Shown: positions 17,119 to 24,833 of the stretch, in pieces | How positions within the stretch are numbered: position 1 is the first letter of the stretch | How the letters are laid out: each line of letters begins with the position of its first letter | NCBI RefSeq assembly: GCF_038900095.1 | Contig: NZ_JBBMQQ010000001.1 | Span: 992,001 to 1,056,000, forward strand | Length of the DNA: 64,000 nucleotides | Direction: 5' to 3' | Source: Hoeflea sp038900095 | GTDB taxonomy: Bacteria; Pseudomonadota; Alphaproteobacteria; Rhizobiales; Rhizobiaceae | The notes under the pieces: model-generated | Database searches by the model: none | Told to the model about the DNA's origin: nothing | The model's input: the letters and a program-made list of their open reading frames with translations, nothing else | Made by a program: the position numbers and the translations under genes

Positions 17119-18399
17119 ATGAGAAGATCACTGACGACACTACTTACGAGCGCAGCCCTGCTGCTTCCGGTTTCCGCGTGGGCGGCACCGGTCGAAATCA
17201 CCCTGTGGCACATGGAACAGCCGCCGCACCGGGTCGAGCGCATCCAGCAGCTGATGGATGAATTCAACGCCGCCCATCCGGACATCGTGGTGAGCCAGGA
17301 GCCGCAGAACTGGGGCGAGATCTATGCCAAGGCACCGGCCGCACTGTCCGCGGGCGCCGGCCCGGACATGCTCTTTGCCATTCCCGACTTCACACCGATC
17401 CTCAAGGACATCGGCGCACTGACTTCGGTTGCCGACTTCGTGACCGAGCTCGACAAGAAACATGATTTCCTCGACAGTGCGCTTGAATCCTACACCTATG
17501 ACGGCGGTGTCTGGGCGGTTCCGCTGTACAACATGTCGATGAACCTGTGGTACCGCAAAAGCGTCTTCGCGGAAGCCGGCCTCGAGGTGCCAACCACCTG
17601 GGCAGACTGGAAGGCTGCGGCTGAAAAGCTGTCTTCGGATCAAACCTATGGCATCGGCTTGCCGGCCAACAAGCAGCTCTACACGGACCAGACCGTCTAT
17701 TCGGTCATGGCCAATGGCGGAGCAACGGAAATTTACGACGAAAACGGCAAGCTGCGGTTCGACAACCCGCAAACCGTTGCAGCTTACGAATTCTACGCCG
17801 ACCTGCAGAAACTGTCGCCGCCCGACAACACCTCGTGGACCTGGGGTGAGGCGGAATCCTGCTTTGCCTCGAAAAGCTGCGGCATGATTTTGCAGTTCTC
17901 GGTAATTTCGTCCTACGACACCCAGGCGGAAGGCGATGCGAACGACCTCGGCGTTGCAGCCATCCCGCATGCGGAAGGCGAAAGCCAGCACAACACCATC
18001 GCATATCCCAATGCGGTGATGATGCTGTCCACCGACGAGGCCAAGCGCAAGGCATCGGAAAAGTTCGTCAGCTTCCTTCTGGAGCCCGAGAACTACGGCC
18101 GGTTCCTGAACATGGAGCCGGGCCTGTTCATGCCGGTCACCGCGGATGGCGCCAAGGCCGAGAGCTTCTGGAATGACGCAACCGTGCAGAAGTATCGCAG
18201 CCAGATCGAAACCGTGATTGCAAACTCCGGCAACGGCAAGCTGTTCGGCTTCACCAGTGGCCGCGTGTTCCCGGCGATTGCGGCGATCTCGGCACAGAAC
18301 ATCCTCGCGGAAACACTTCAGGCCATCGTGGTCGGTGGAAAGACGGCTGCAGAAGCAGTGTCTGACGGCCAGGCGCGCATGACCGAAGTTTCCGAGTAA
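17119..18399 (+). CDS. Sugar ABC transporter periplasmic binding protein
   Basis: 426 residues from the ATG at 17119; an in-frame ATG 45 bp upstream would put charged residues before the signal peptide and is less likely. The signal sequence MRRSLTTLLTSAALLLP ends about SAWAAP. The mature protein begins with VEITLWHMEQPP and has the cluster B (MalE/UgpB family) layout, with GAGPDMLFAIPDF near residue 85 and YNMSMNLWYRKSVF near 140. It binds a mono- or oligosaccharide in the periplasm for the two permeases encoded next. Genes nearby for N-acetylhexosamine catabolism suggest an amino sugar or chito-oligosaccharide; this is context, not motif, evidence. Confidence 0.88.
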   Translation: MRRSLTTLLTSAALLLPVSAWAAPVEITLWHMEQPPHRVERIQQLMDEFNAAHPDIVVSQEPQNWGEIYAKAPAALSAGAGPDMLFAIPDFTPILKDIGALTSVADFVTELDKKHDFLDSALESYTYDGGVWAVPLYNMSMNLWYRKSVFAEAGLEVPTTWADWKAAAEKLSSDQTYGIGLPANKQLYTDQTVYSVMANGGATEIYDENGKLRFDNPQTVAAYEFYADLQKLSPPDNTSWTWGEAESCFASKSCGMILQFSVISSYDTQAEGDANDLGVAAIPHAEGESQHNTIAYPNAVMMLSTDEAKRKASEKFVSFLLEPENYGRFLNMEPGLFMPVTADGAKAESFWNDATVQKYRSQIETVIANSGNGKLFGFTSGRVFPAIAAISAQNILAETLQAIVVGGKTAAEAVSDGQARMTEVSE

Positions 18400-18416
18400 G
18401 GGAAAGATCGAGCCGG

Positions 18417-19292
18417 ATGCGACAATCACGATTTTACGCCTTCGTCTTTGTTGCCCCGGCATTGCTGATGCTGGTGGCCATCCTCGGATGGCCACTGCTC
18501 TCTGCCGTTCTGCTCAGCCTGCAGGATGTCCGCTCTGTCGGATCCGAAGGAAGCTGGGTGGGATTGGCAAACTATCGCAAGGTTCTCTCCAACACGGCCT
18601 TCTGGAATGCCTCCTGGCTGAGCATTGTATGGGTAGTTGCCAATGCGGCAGTGCAGACTGTTCTGGCACTTGCAGCCGCTCTTGTGCTGAACCAGCGGTT
18701 TCCGGGCGTGCGTATCGCACGGACCTGGATCATTCTGACCTGGATTGTCCCGACCGTGGTGGTGGTGATGATCTGGAGATGGCTGTTTTCCACCTCCGGC
18801 GGAATGATCAACCCGTTGCTGATCCAGATCGGCATCATCGACCGGCCGATCGGCTTCTTCTCATCGACATGGTCGGCGATGGCGACGCTGGTGTTCATCA
18901 ATTCCTGGCGCTGGTTTCCGTTCATCGCGCTGATGATGCTTGCCGGGCTGACCCGCATTCCCTCTGATCTCTACGAAGCTGCGCGCATAGATGGCGCAGG
19001 CACGATCAAGCGCTTCACGCGCATCACCTGGCCGTTGCTGGCGCCGACGCTTGGCGTTCTGGTGATCGTGGGAACGCTGCTTTCGTTCAATGTCTTTGAC
19101 ATCATCTGGTTGCTGACAAGCGGCGGACCGGCCGGCGGCACCCGAACGCTGCCGATTCTGATCTACGAGACGGCATTCAAGGGCTACCGGCTCAGCGAGG
19201 CGGCCACAGTGGCGGTTCTGGCTTCGGTCCTGCTGATGGCCTTTGCCTTTTTCGCCACGCGTTCGCTGGCCAAGCAGGGAGACGAGCGATGA
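18417..19292 (+). CDS. Sugar ABC transporter permease (MalF/UgpA type)
   Basis: 291 residues with six hydrophobic segments; the first is FVFVAPALLMLVAILGWPLL at residues about 8-28. The EAA cytoplasmic loop is YEAARIDGAGTIKRFTRITWP (positions 18,970-19,035), which contacts the ATPase. It forms the inner-membrane channel with the next gene's product. It begins 17 bp after the binding-protein stop and overlaps the second permease by four bases (ATGA). Confidence 0.92.
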   Translation: MRQSRFYAFVFVAPALLMLVAILGWPLLSAVLLSLQDVRSVGSEGSWVGLANYRKVLSNTAFWNASWLSIVWVVANAAVQTVLALAAALVLNQRFPGVRIARTWIILTWIVPTVVVVMIWRWLFSTSGGMINPLLIQIGIIDRPIGFFSSTWSAMATLVFINSWRWFPFIALMMLAGLTRIPSDLYEAARIDGAGTIKRFTRITWPLLAPTLGVLVIVGTLLSFNVFDIIWLLTSGGPAGGTRTLPILIYETAFKGYRLSEAATVAVLASVLLMAFAFFATRSLAKQGDER

Positions 19293-20116
19293 GGCGCGGC
19301 GTCGGCTGGAACATCGTGCTTGGCGGCGTGGTGCTGTTTTTCGTGCTGATCATTACCCTGCCGTTCTGGTGGGTGATGTCGGGCTCGTTCAAGCTCCCGC
19401 AGGAGATCATCGCGCGGGTGCCGACGATGATCCCGCAATCCTTCACGCTGCTGCATTACGTCAAGCTGCTGTCGAGTTCCGACTATCCGACCTACATGAT
19501 CAACAGCCTGGTGGTCGCCTCGGTTTCCACCCTGATCACGCTGGCTCTGTCCGTACCGGCCGCCTACGCGTTCTTTCGCTTGAGGTTTCCCGGCAGGGAA
19601 GCGCTCTACAGGATGATCCTGCTGGCCTACGCGTTTCCGAGCATCGTCGTGCTGATTCCGCTGTTCGGAATGTTCGCCAAGCTCGGGCTGGTCGACACCC
19701 GCACCGCGCTGGTGGTGATCAATGTCAGCTTCGCGTTGCCGTTCGCAATCTGGATGCTGCGCTCCTTCTTCGGCTCGGTGCCGATGGAGATCGAGGAGGC
19801 GGCGGTGATGGACGGCGCGCCGCCGCTGGTGATCCTCAGACGGGTTATGATTCCGCTGATCGCGCCGGGCATCGCCAGTGTCGGCATCTTCGCCTTCATC
19901 ATGTCGTGGACTGAATATGTGTTTGCGTCCGTGCTGATCCTGTCGGACGCCAAGCGCACCGTTCCCGTTGGTTTTTCTGGAATCATCGGACAATACCAAA
20001 TCGACTGGGGTTTGCTGCTGGCAGGCGCCAGTCTCGCCACCCTCCCTGTTATCCTGCTTTTCGCGCTCATCGGCCGCTGGTTCGTCTCCGGCCTGACTGA
20101 AGGCGCGGTGAAGTAA
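19289..20116 (+). CDS. Sugar ABC transporter permease (MalG/UgpE type)
   Basis: 275 residues, six hydrophobic segments, beginning with a long first helix (GGVVLFFVLIITLPFWWVM). The EAA loop is EEAAVMDGAPPLVILRRVM at about residues 170-188. This is the second inner-membrane half of the importer. The ATG overlaps the stop of the first permease gene, so stoichiometric synthesis is likely, and the ATPase gene follows 17 bp later. Confidence 0.92.
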   Translation: MRRGVGWNIVLGGVVLFFVLIITLPFWWVMSGSFKLPQEIIARVPTMIPQSFTLLHYVKLLSSSDYPTYMINSLVVASVSTLITLALSVPAAYAFFRLRFPGREALYRMILLAYAFPSIVVLIPLFGMFAKLGLVDTRTALVVINVSFALPFAIWMLRSFFGSVPMEIEEAAVMDGAPPLVILRRVMIPLIAPGIASVGIFAFIMSWTEYVFASVLILSDAKRTVPVGFSGIIGQYQIDWGLLLAGASLATLPVILLFALIGRWFVSGLTEGAVK

Positions 20117-20133
20117 AGCGTCCGGAGCCACCC

Positions 20134-21219
20134 ATGGCAGACATCCAGCTTTCCGCCCTGCAGAAGACCTTCGGGCCAGTCGAAGTCATCCGGTCGATTG
20201 ATCTGAAGATCAAGAGCGGCGAATTCATCGTCTTTGTCGGCCCCTCGGGATGCGGCAAGTCAACCTTGTTGCGGATGATCGCGGGCCTGGAGAACGTGAC
20301 CGCCGGCACGGTCTCGATCGACGGAGCCGACGTCACCCGCGCAGAACCGAGCAAGCGCGGCATCGCAATGGTGTTTCAAACCTATGCGCTCTATCCACAC
20401 ATGAGCGTGGAGGAGAATATGGCGTTTGGTCTGGAGATGGCCGGGATGCCAAAGCAGCAACGCCTTGAAGCCGTGCGAAAAGCTGCAGAAACGCTTCAGC
20501 TGGTGCCTTATCTCGACCGCAAGCCCAAGGCGCTTTCGGGTGGTCAGCGTCAGCGTGTGGCGATTGGCCGGGCAATTGTGCGCGATCCCAAGATCTTCCT
20601 GTTCGATGAACCGCTGTCCAATCTTGATGCCGAACTCAGGGTGCAGATGCGGCTTGAAATTGCCAAGCTGCACAACGAACTGGGAGCGACGATGATCTAC
20701 GTCACCCATGACCAGGTCGAGGCGATGACGCTGGCAACGCGCATCGTGGTGCTGCGCGACGGCCGTATCGAACAATATGGCACGCCCGACGAGCTCTACT
20801 CCGATCCCGACAACATGTTCGTCGCCGGCTTCATCGGCTCACCGAAGATCAATCTCGTGCCGGCCCGCGTCAGCGGAAGAAGCGAACAGGGGGCGCTCAT
20901 CCTGGATGTGCCGGAGCTGGGTTTGTCGGGGCTCGCGGTGATGCCGCGCAGTCCGGGCGCCGATGTGCCTCAGGACCTCATTCTGGGCATTCGCCCGGAG
21001 CATTTCCATGCCGGACCGGGCGAGCACAATGTTGAGCTCAAGTGCAGCATCATCGAGCGGCTTGGCGGTGTCTCCTATGTCTATACCGACCCGGGCCGGG
21101 ACAATGCGGTGACCATGGAATTGCGCGGGGCGACACCCGTCAGGGCGGGGGACACCGTGTCGGCTTCCATCGACCCGGGCGATTGCTTCCTGTTCACACC
21201 GGATGGCGCACGCCTGTAA
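20134..21219 (+). CDS. Sugar ABC transporter ATP-binding protein (UgpC/MalK type)
   Basis: 361 residues, the normal length for a MalK/UgpC ATPase with a C-terminal regulatory TOBE/MOP domain. Walker A is GPSGCGKST (about residue 37), the Q-loop is FQTYALYPHM, the signature is LSGGQRQRVAIGRA, Walker B is IFLFDEPLSNLD, and the H-loop is YVTHDQVEA. It powers the import of the sugar bound by the preceding binding protein and completes a full ABC importer. UgpC-type ATPases are often shared between several sugar importers of the same cell, so this one may serve others. It is the last chromosomal gene before the mobile element; the left att repeat starts 224 bp after its stop. Confidence 0.93.
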   Translation: MADIQLSALQKTFGPVEVIRSIDLKIKSGEFIVFVGPSGCGKSTLLRMIAGLENVTAGTVSIDGADVTRAEPSKRGIAMVFQTYALYPHMSVEENMAFGLEMAGMPKQQRLEAVRKAAETLQLVPYLDRKPKALSGGQRQRVAIGRAIVRDPKIFLFDEPLSNLDAELRVQMRLEIAKLHNELGATMIYVTHDQVEAMTLATRIVVLRDGRIEQYGTPDELYSDPDNMFVAGFIGSPKINLVPARVSGRSEQGALILDVPELGLSGLAVMPRSPGADVPQDLILGIRPEHFHAGPGEHNVELKCSIIERLGGVSYVYTDPGRDNAVTMELRGATPVRAGDTVSASIDPGDCFLFTPDGARL

Positions 21220-21442
21220 AAGGTTGCCCTGACGCCAGATCCTGCACCGCCGGATGCCAGTTTTCCCCGCCTCCCATTGCAGTGGCGGGCTGGTATCAGC
21301 GCGCCGTATATGCAGGGTGTGTCTCATTTCAGGTGGGCACACCAAAAATGGTGGCCGAAATACCGGCCAGCAGACACGCCACCAAGCGCAGCCTTCTGCT
21401 TTTCGGATTATGCTCGTTTTTTCAATGTGGTAAACGAAGCCA

Positions 21443-21457
21443 ATGGCGGAGGGGGTG
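21443..21457. repeat. Left attachment site (15-bp direct repeat)
   Basis: The sequence atggcggagggggtg is identical to the 3' end of the tRNA-Ser gene plus one flanking base at 46,645-46,659. The bases on both sides differ, so the identity is exactly 15 bp. No rest of a tRNA is present here. Confidence 0.85.
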
Positions 21458-21504
21458 TCCGAAATACTCTTGTGTTAGATCGCGCCAGATTGTTGCTGAT
21501 AGCG

Positions 21505-21534
21505 CTGAAATAGTATGAATTTCGGCTATTTCAG
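21505..21534. repeat. 9-bp inverted repeat between the att site and the integrase
   Basis: CTGAAATAG (21,505-21,513) and CTATTTCAG (21,526-21,534) are perfect arms around a 12-base spacer. It may be a binding site for integrase, excisionase or a host factor, or may stop read-through into the element. Confidence 0.5.
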
Positions 21535-21541
21535 AATTGAC

Positions 21542-21567
21542 TGTTCTCTAATTGTTCTCCATTGTTC
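21542..21567. repeat. Three helically phased TGTTC repeats (candidate integrase arm sites)
   Basis: TGTTCTC at 21,542, TGTTCTC at 21,553 and TGTTCGT at 21,563 are 11 and 10 bp apart, one DNA turn each, just inside the left att site. Tyrosine integrases of this family bind short arm-type repeats near att. The assignment rests on position and phasing only. Confidence 0.4.
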
Positions 21568-21597
21568 GTGATCATCCACAAACGGGAGTGCACCCAA

Positions 21598-22779
21598 ATG
21601 TGCACACTGGCAATGGCGCGAACACTAAACAAGCTGACAGACGCCCGTATCAAAGCGGCTGATTTGAAGCCCGGACGGCACAGCGACGGTGGTGGGCTCT
21701 ATCTCAACGTGAAGCCCGAAGGGACAAAGAGTTGGCTCTTCATGTTTCATCGTGAAGGGAAACGGAAAGCGGTTGGAATTGGCCCGTATCCTGCGATGAA
21801 GCTCGCCGCTGCTCGTCAGCGCGCGGCCAACTTCCGTCAGTTGATTGCCGAAGGCGGCGACCCCCAAGAGGCTAAGCGACAGGAAAAGGGGCCCACCTTC
21901 GAAGAATGCACGCGTCAGTTTCTCGATTCGATGGAGCGCCAGTGGAGGAATGACAAGCACAGGGCGCAGTGGCGTACGACGCTGGGCGAGGCCTACTGCG
22001 GCCAGATCCTCCAGAAACCCATCGATCGCATTTCGACCGATGACCTTCTCGCTATCCTCAATCCGATCTGGAACGAGAAGAATGAAACCGCCTCCAGGCT
22101 CCGAGGTCGGATCGAGCGGGTTCTCGATTATGCAAAGGCGAGGGGATGGCGGGAGGGGGAAAATCCGGCACTCTGGCGTGGTCACCTGAAAAGCCTACTA
22201 CCGGCCCGTCAGAAGCTGCAGCGTGGCCATCATCCTGCGATGCCCTACGAGATGGTTCCCGCCTTCTACGTTCAGCTGTGTACCAAGCAAGCAATGGCGG
22301 CGCTTTGCCTCCGATTGGTTATCTTGACCGCCTGCCGATCAGGAGAAGCGTTTGGTGCAACGTGGAGCGAGATTGATCTAGCCAATGAAGTCTGGACTCT
22401 GCCTGCCGAGCGGACCAAGGCCGGTCGCGTGCATCGTGTACCGCTCACCGATGAAGCGCTCGCTATCCTAGGGCCACTTCATGAGATGAGACGTTCCGAT
22501 CTGGTGTTTCCTGGAAACAAGAGTGATCGCCCGCTTTCGATCATGTCGATGGCGATGCTAATGCGCCGCATGAAGCTCGGCCACTACACGGTGCATGGTT
22601 TTCGCAGTTCCTTCAGAGACTGGGCTGGAGACGAAACGAGCCATTCCAGGGAAGTGGCCGAGGGCGCGCTGGCCCATGTCTCGGGTGACGCCACGGAAAG
22701 AGCCTACCGAAGAAGCGATGCGCTGGCGAAACGCCGCCTGCTGCTCGAGGATTGGACAAGATACGTATCAAGGGCGTGA
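21598..22779 (+). CDS. int: Tyrosine-type site-specific integrase (P4-like)
   Basis: 393 residues from the ATG at 21,598, which has GGGAG nine bases before it; a second ATG at 21,613 is also possible. The N-terminus (LNKLTDARIKAADLKPGRHS, then GGGLYLNV) is the arm-binding domain found in P4-type integrases. The catalytic domain shows the active-site Arg in ILTACRSGEAFGATWSEID, then HGFRSSFRDWAGD with His and Arg, a second His in GALAHVSGDATERAYRR, and the nucleophile Tyr in that same segment. It would recombine the 15-bp repeats at the two ends of the element and so insert it at tRNA-Ser. It reads into the element, with the other recombination genes following on the same strand. Confidence 0.93.
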   Translation: MCTLAMARTLNKLTDARIKAADLKPGRHSDGGGLYLNVKPEGTKSWLFMFHREGKRKAVGIGPYPAMKLAAARQRAANFRQLIAEGGDPQEAKRQEKGPTFEECTRQFLDSMERQWRNDKHRAQWRTTLGEAYCGQILQKPIDRISTDDLLAILNPIWNEKNETASRLRGRIERVLDYAKARGWREGENPALWRGHLKSLLPARQKLQRGHHPAMPYEMVPAFYVQLCTKQAMAALCLRLVILTACRSGEAFGATWSEIDLANEVWTLPAERTKAGRVHRVPLTDEALAILGPLHEMRRSDLVFPGNKSDRPLSIMSMAMLMRRMKLGHYTVHGFRSSFRDWAGDETSHSREVAEGALAHVSGDATERAYRRSDALAKRRLLLEDWTRYVSRA

Positions 22780-22782
22780 GTC

Positions 22783-23619
22783 ATGTCAAATGACAAAATC
22801 ATAGTAATTGCGTACTTGTACAGACGATTTCTCGATCTTTTACCACGCAATCCTAAGAAATATAATTTGCCTAATAATTTCCTCGGGCTTATTGACGATA
22901 ATGAAATCTCTATAAGTAATCAAAAAGAAATTAGTTCAGATTATATCCTTATTGAAGAGTTTAGAAATCATATAAAAAATCGAATTGATATTTTATGCAT
23001 AGATGAAAAAGAATATTTAGATTATAAATGTGATAATATGTTTGATTTTAGATTGAGAGAAATTGCATATGACCTGGAAATTGAATTAGAAAAAGACAAT
23101 TCATTTTTGGATTTACTTATTGCACTTGCTGTCGACAACGATCGAATTTTTGCAGAAAAACGTCCGCGTGGAAAGCCGTCCCTGCGAGAAGGCAAGGGGT
23201 TAAGAGAGGTTCAGGAATACTTGCTTCTGGCCAATCAACTCCGAGCCTTCTTACAGATTATTCGAAGAACGCAAAATGTGAGCAATGGGCAGCTTGCAAA
23301 AGAAATCATTGCACGCAAGCTCGATCCAAACCGTCGTGGCCTAGAATGCCAGATCGCACCTCTCATTGATGACGAAGAGTATCGCGCAACAGAGCAGAAG
23401 CTTCGTCGATATCACAGGCGACATCAACAAGAATTTGGCGACGGTGAAAAACGACCGAAGCGATCTGCTACAAATAATATGCCATTAAATGTAACTTGTG
23501 AACGCGGTATTTCTGCGTACCCATGGCAGCTATCCGAAACAGAAATCAAAGGAGCTGACGGATGGCAAGAGGAATACAAGCGAGTGAGAATGAAGTGGCT
23601 ACCGGTGGGCCGAGAATAA
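22783..23619 (+). CDS. Hypothetical protein of mosaic base composition
   Basis: 278 residues starting at ATG three bases after the integrase stop. No family recognised. Residues of about 1-115 are encoded by strikingly AT-rich DNA (Asn, Ile, Lys, Glu and Asp rich, for example YNLPNNFLGLIDDNE), while the rest returns to balanced composition with a basic segment (LRRYHRRHQQEFG). The sharp change near 23,130 suggests that two pieces of different origin were joined. The C-terminal half could bind nucleic acid, judged only from its charge. The last 58 bp overlap the excisionase-like gene in another frame. It sits in the recombination module, so a role in mobility or control is possible but unproven. 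Confidence 0.6.
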   Translation: MSNDKIIVIAYLYRRFLDLLPRNPKKYNLPNNFLGLIDDNEISISNQKEISSDYILIEEFRNHIKNRIDILCIDEKEYLDYKCDNMFDFRLREIAYDLEIELEKDNSFLDLLIALAVDNDRIFAEKRPRGKPSLREGKGLREVQEYLLLANQLRAFLQIIRRTQNVSNGQLAKEIIARKLDPNRRGLECQIAPLIDDEEYRATEQKLRRYHRRHQQEFGDGEKRPKRSATNNMPLNVTCERGISAYPWQLSETEIKGADGWQEEYKRVRMKWLPVGRE

Positions 23620-23783
23620 CACTTACGATTCGCGAAGCATGCGAATGTACCGGACTTTCGAGGACTTTTTTGTATAGGGAGATGACCGGAGGAAGACTGA
23701 AGCGCCTGAAGGCTGGCAAACGGGTTCTCATCCTCAAGGCAGATCTGGAGGACTACCTGTCCTCGATCCGGGAGGGCACGTGA
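23562..23783 (+). CDS. Excisionase-type helix-turn-helix DNA-binding protein
   Basis: 73 residues with AAGGAG eight bases before the ATG. The core LTIREACECTGLSRTFLYREM is followed by RLKRLKAGKRVLILKADLEDYL, the helix-turn-helix and wing pattern of the excisionase/MerR-like domain (HTH_17). Such small proteins bend DNA at att sites to direct excision or act as regulators of element genes. It overlaps the preceding gene by 58 bp in another frame and its stop overlaps the next start (TGATG). Gene order and size make it the likely recombination directionality factor of this element. Confidence 0.8.
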   Translation: MARGIQASENEVATGGPRITLTIREACECTGLSRTFLYREMTGGRLKRLKAGKRVLILKADLEDYLSSIREGT

Positions 23784-24022
23784 TGGACGATTTCAAAGCG
23801 ATCGAGGCAATTCGGCCTTTCCAATCGCGTGACGCTATCGACCGGAAACCACCTGACAAAAATAATGAAAACGCCGGCCCTGTTACAGCAGGGACCGGCG
23901 TTGGAAAGAAGAAAGCTATGTGGGCATATCTTCACTCAATTGCTAGCACGATTGTGGAGCAAATTCCATACATCGAGATTGATGATGTCTTCCCCGGAAT
24001 TGTGGAGGAAGGTCATGCGTAG
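23783..24022 (+). CDS. Small hypothetical protein of the recombination module
   Basis: 79 residues. Start at ATG 23,783, overlapping the excisionase stop (TGATG) and preceded by GGGAGGG six bases earlier. The N-terminal half is polar and Pro/Asn rich. The C-terminal half (AYLHSIASTIVEQIPYIEID) could be an amphipathic helix. No family recognised. A strong RNA hairpin lies within its coding sequence (23,870-23,902), which is odd. Its end overlaps the start of the next gene by eight bases, suggesting translational coupling. It may be a leader or coupling frame rather than a functional protein. Confidence 0.5.
   Translation: MDDFKAIEAIRPFQSRDAIDRKPPDKNNENAGPVTAGTGVGKKKAMWAYLHSIASTIVEQIPYIEIDDVFPGIVEEGHA
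23870..23902. repeat. Strong hairpin inside the small coupled gene
   Basis: Arms 23,870-23,882 and 23,889-23,902 pair over 13 bp with one bulged A (AACGCCGG plus CCCTG against CAGGG, A, CCGGCGTT) and a six-base loop. On the minus strand a T-rich run follows, like an intrinsic terminator. On the plus strand it could attenuate the operon. Confidence 0.6.
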
Positions 24023-24524
24023 CTTCCACAAGTTTCCGCCTGAGATCTGGCGTGACCCGCGGTTCCGCAAGTTGAAACGGGAGGCACAGCTGATCTATCT
24101 GTATGTTCTCTCCGGGCCACATCAAATGAGTTCCGGTTTGGCATATCTTCCAGCCAGCTATATTGCTTCAGACCTTTCCTTTGACGAGGATGCAGTCGAG
24201 CTGATTATCAATGAGCTCGTGGAAAAAGGCCTGGTAGCTGTGAACTCCACTCATAATCTCGTGTATACGATGGGGTGGTTCGGTTCCAATGGCCCGCAAA
24301 ACGAAAAGCACCACAAAGGCATTCTGAAGGAATTGGATCGACACCCTTCTTGTGATTTGGTGAATATGGCTCGTGGTGATGCTGAAGCCGCAGAAGAGCG
24401 CCGAAAGGAAAAAGCCAAGAGCTTGAGAAATGCCAAGGAGCATGAAGAGGCTGCGAAAGCTAGTTCATACCTCCTGAAAACGACCTACTTGAAATCTGGC
24501 TCTCGCTTTGCGAACGGCCACTGA
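24015..24524 (+). CDS. Winged-helix protein, replication-initiator-like
   Basis: 169 residues from the ATG at 24,015, which follows GGAGGAAGG. Longer in-frame starts exist, but they lie in another gene's frame and lack this signal. The protein begins RSFHKFPPEIWRDPRFRKL, then QLIYLYVLSGPHQMSSGLAYLP, and has two helical DNA-binding-like segments (FDEDAVELIINELVEKGLVAV). This pattern occurs in phage and plasmid replication proteins with an N-terminal winged helix. The C-terminal part is a charged helix (AAEERRKEKAKSLRNAKEHE). Iteron-like repeats begin six bases after its stop, which supports a role in replication or autoregulation. No helicase or primase motif is present. Function remains inference. 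Confidence 0.6.
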   Translation: MRSFHKFPPEIWRDPRFRKLKREAQLIYLYVLSGPHQMSSGLAYLPASYIASDLSFDEDAVELIINELVEKGLVAVNSTHNLVYTMGWFGSNGPQNEKHHKGILKELDRHPSCDLVNMARGDAEAAEERRKEKAKSLRNAKEHEEAAKASSYLLKTTYLKSGSRFANGH

Positions 24525-24530
24525 AGCATT

Positions 24531-24563
24531 GATAGGGTATCGATACCCTATCGATACCCTATC
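24531..24563. repeat. Iteron-like palindrome and tandem repeat
   Basis: Positions 24,531-24,552 form a perfect 22-bp palindrome whose right half, CGATACCCTATC (24,541-24,552), is repeated at once at 24,552-24,563. The repeat unit is 11 bp, one helical turn. Its place directly after a winged-helix gene fits an origin with iterons or an operator array. Confidence 0.7.
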
Positions 24564-24668
24564 CCTACAAAACCCAGACCATACCAAAACAATACAAAAA
24601 CTTCTGCAACGGCCTTGATGAGATTGCGGTTGCAGATCTTGGCTAACACCATTTTTTGCTGAATTCAG

Positions 24669-24815
24669 ATGGCAGGTGAATGGGCTGATTGCATTCCAGA
24701 ATTCTTATGGAATTTGAAGAAGTTGGAACTGCGCCGAATGCTTCTCACCGATCGAAAACAGACTTTGCGTTCCGGTCAGGATTTGCAGGAGGCTGTGGCA
24801 CGGAATGCAGTGTGA
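24669..24815 (+). CDS. Possible 48-residue protein
   Basis: A short frame from ATG 24,669 (MAGEWADCIPEFLWNLKKLE) to a stop at 24,813. It has a plausible helical, charged C-terminus but no good ribosome-binding site and no recognised family. It is the only candidate in the roughly 300-bp gap between the winged-helix gene and the convergent endonuclease-fold gene; the rest of that gap holds the iteron-like repeats and A-rich sequence. Confidence 0.25.
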   Translation: MAGEWADCIPEFLWNLKKLELRRMLLTDRKQTLRSGQDLQEAVARNAV

Positions 24816-24833
24816 AGGGCATGCCCTCGGGAT

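Larger units (their letters stand above)
21220..21597. other. Gap holding the left end of the mobile element
   Basis: No convincing gene lies between the sugar ATPase and the integrase. The gap contains the 15-bp tRNA-Ser fragment at 21,443-21,457. To its right are a 9-bp inverted repeat and three phased TGTTC-type repeats, described separately. The part left of 21,443 is chromosomal and shows no clear terminator. Confidence 0.6.
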
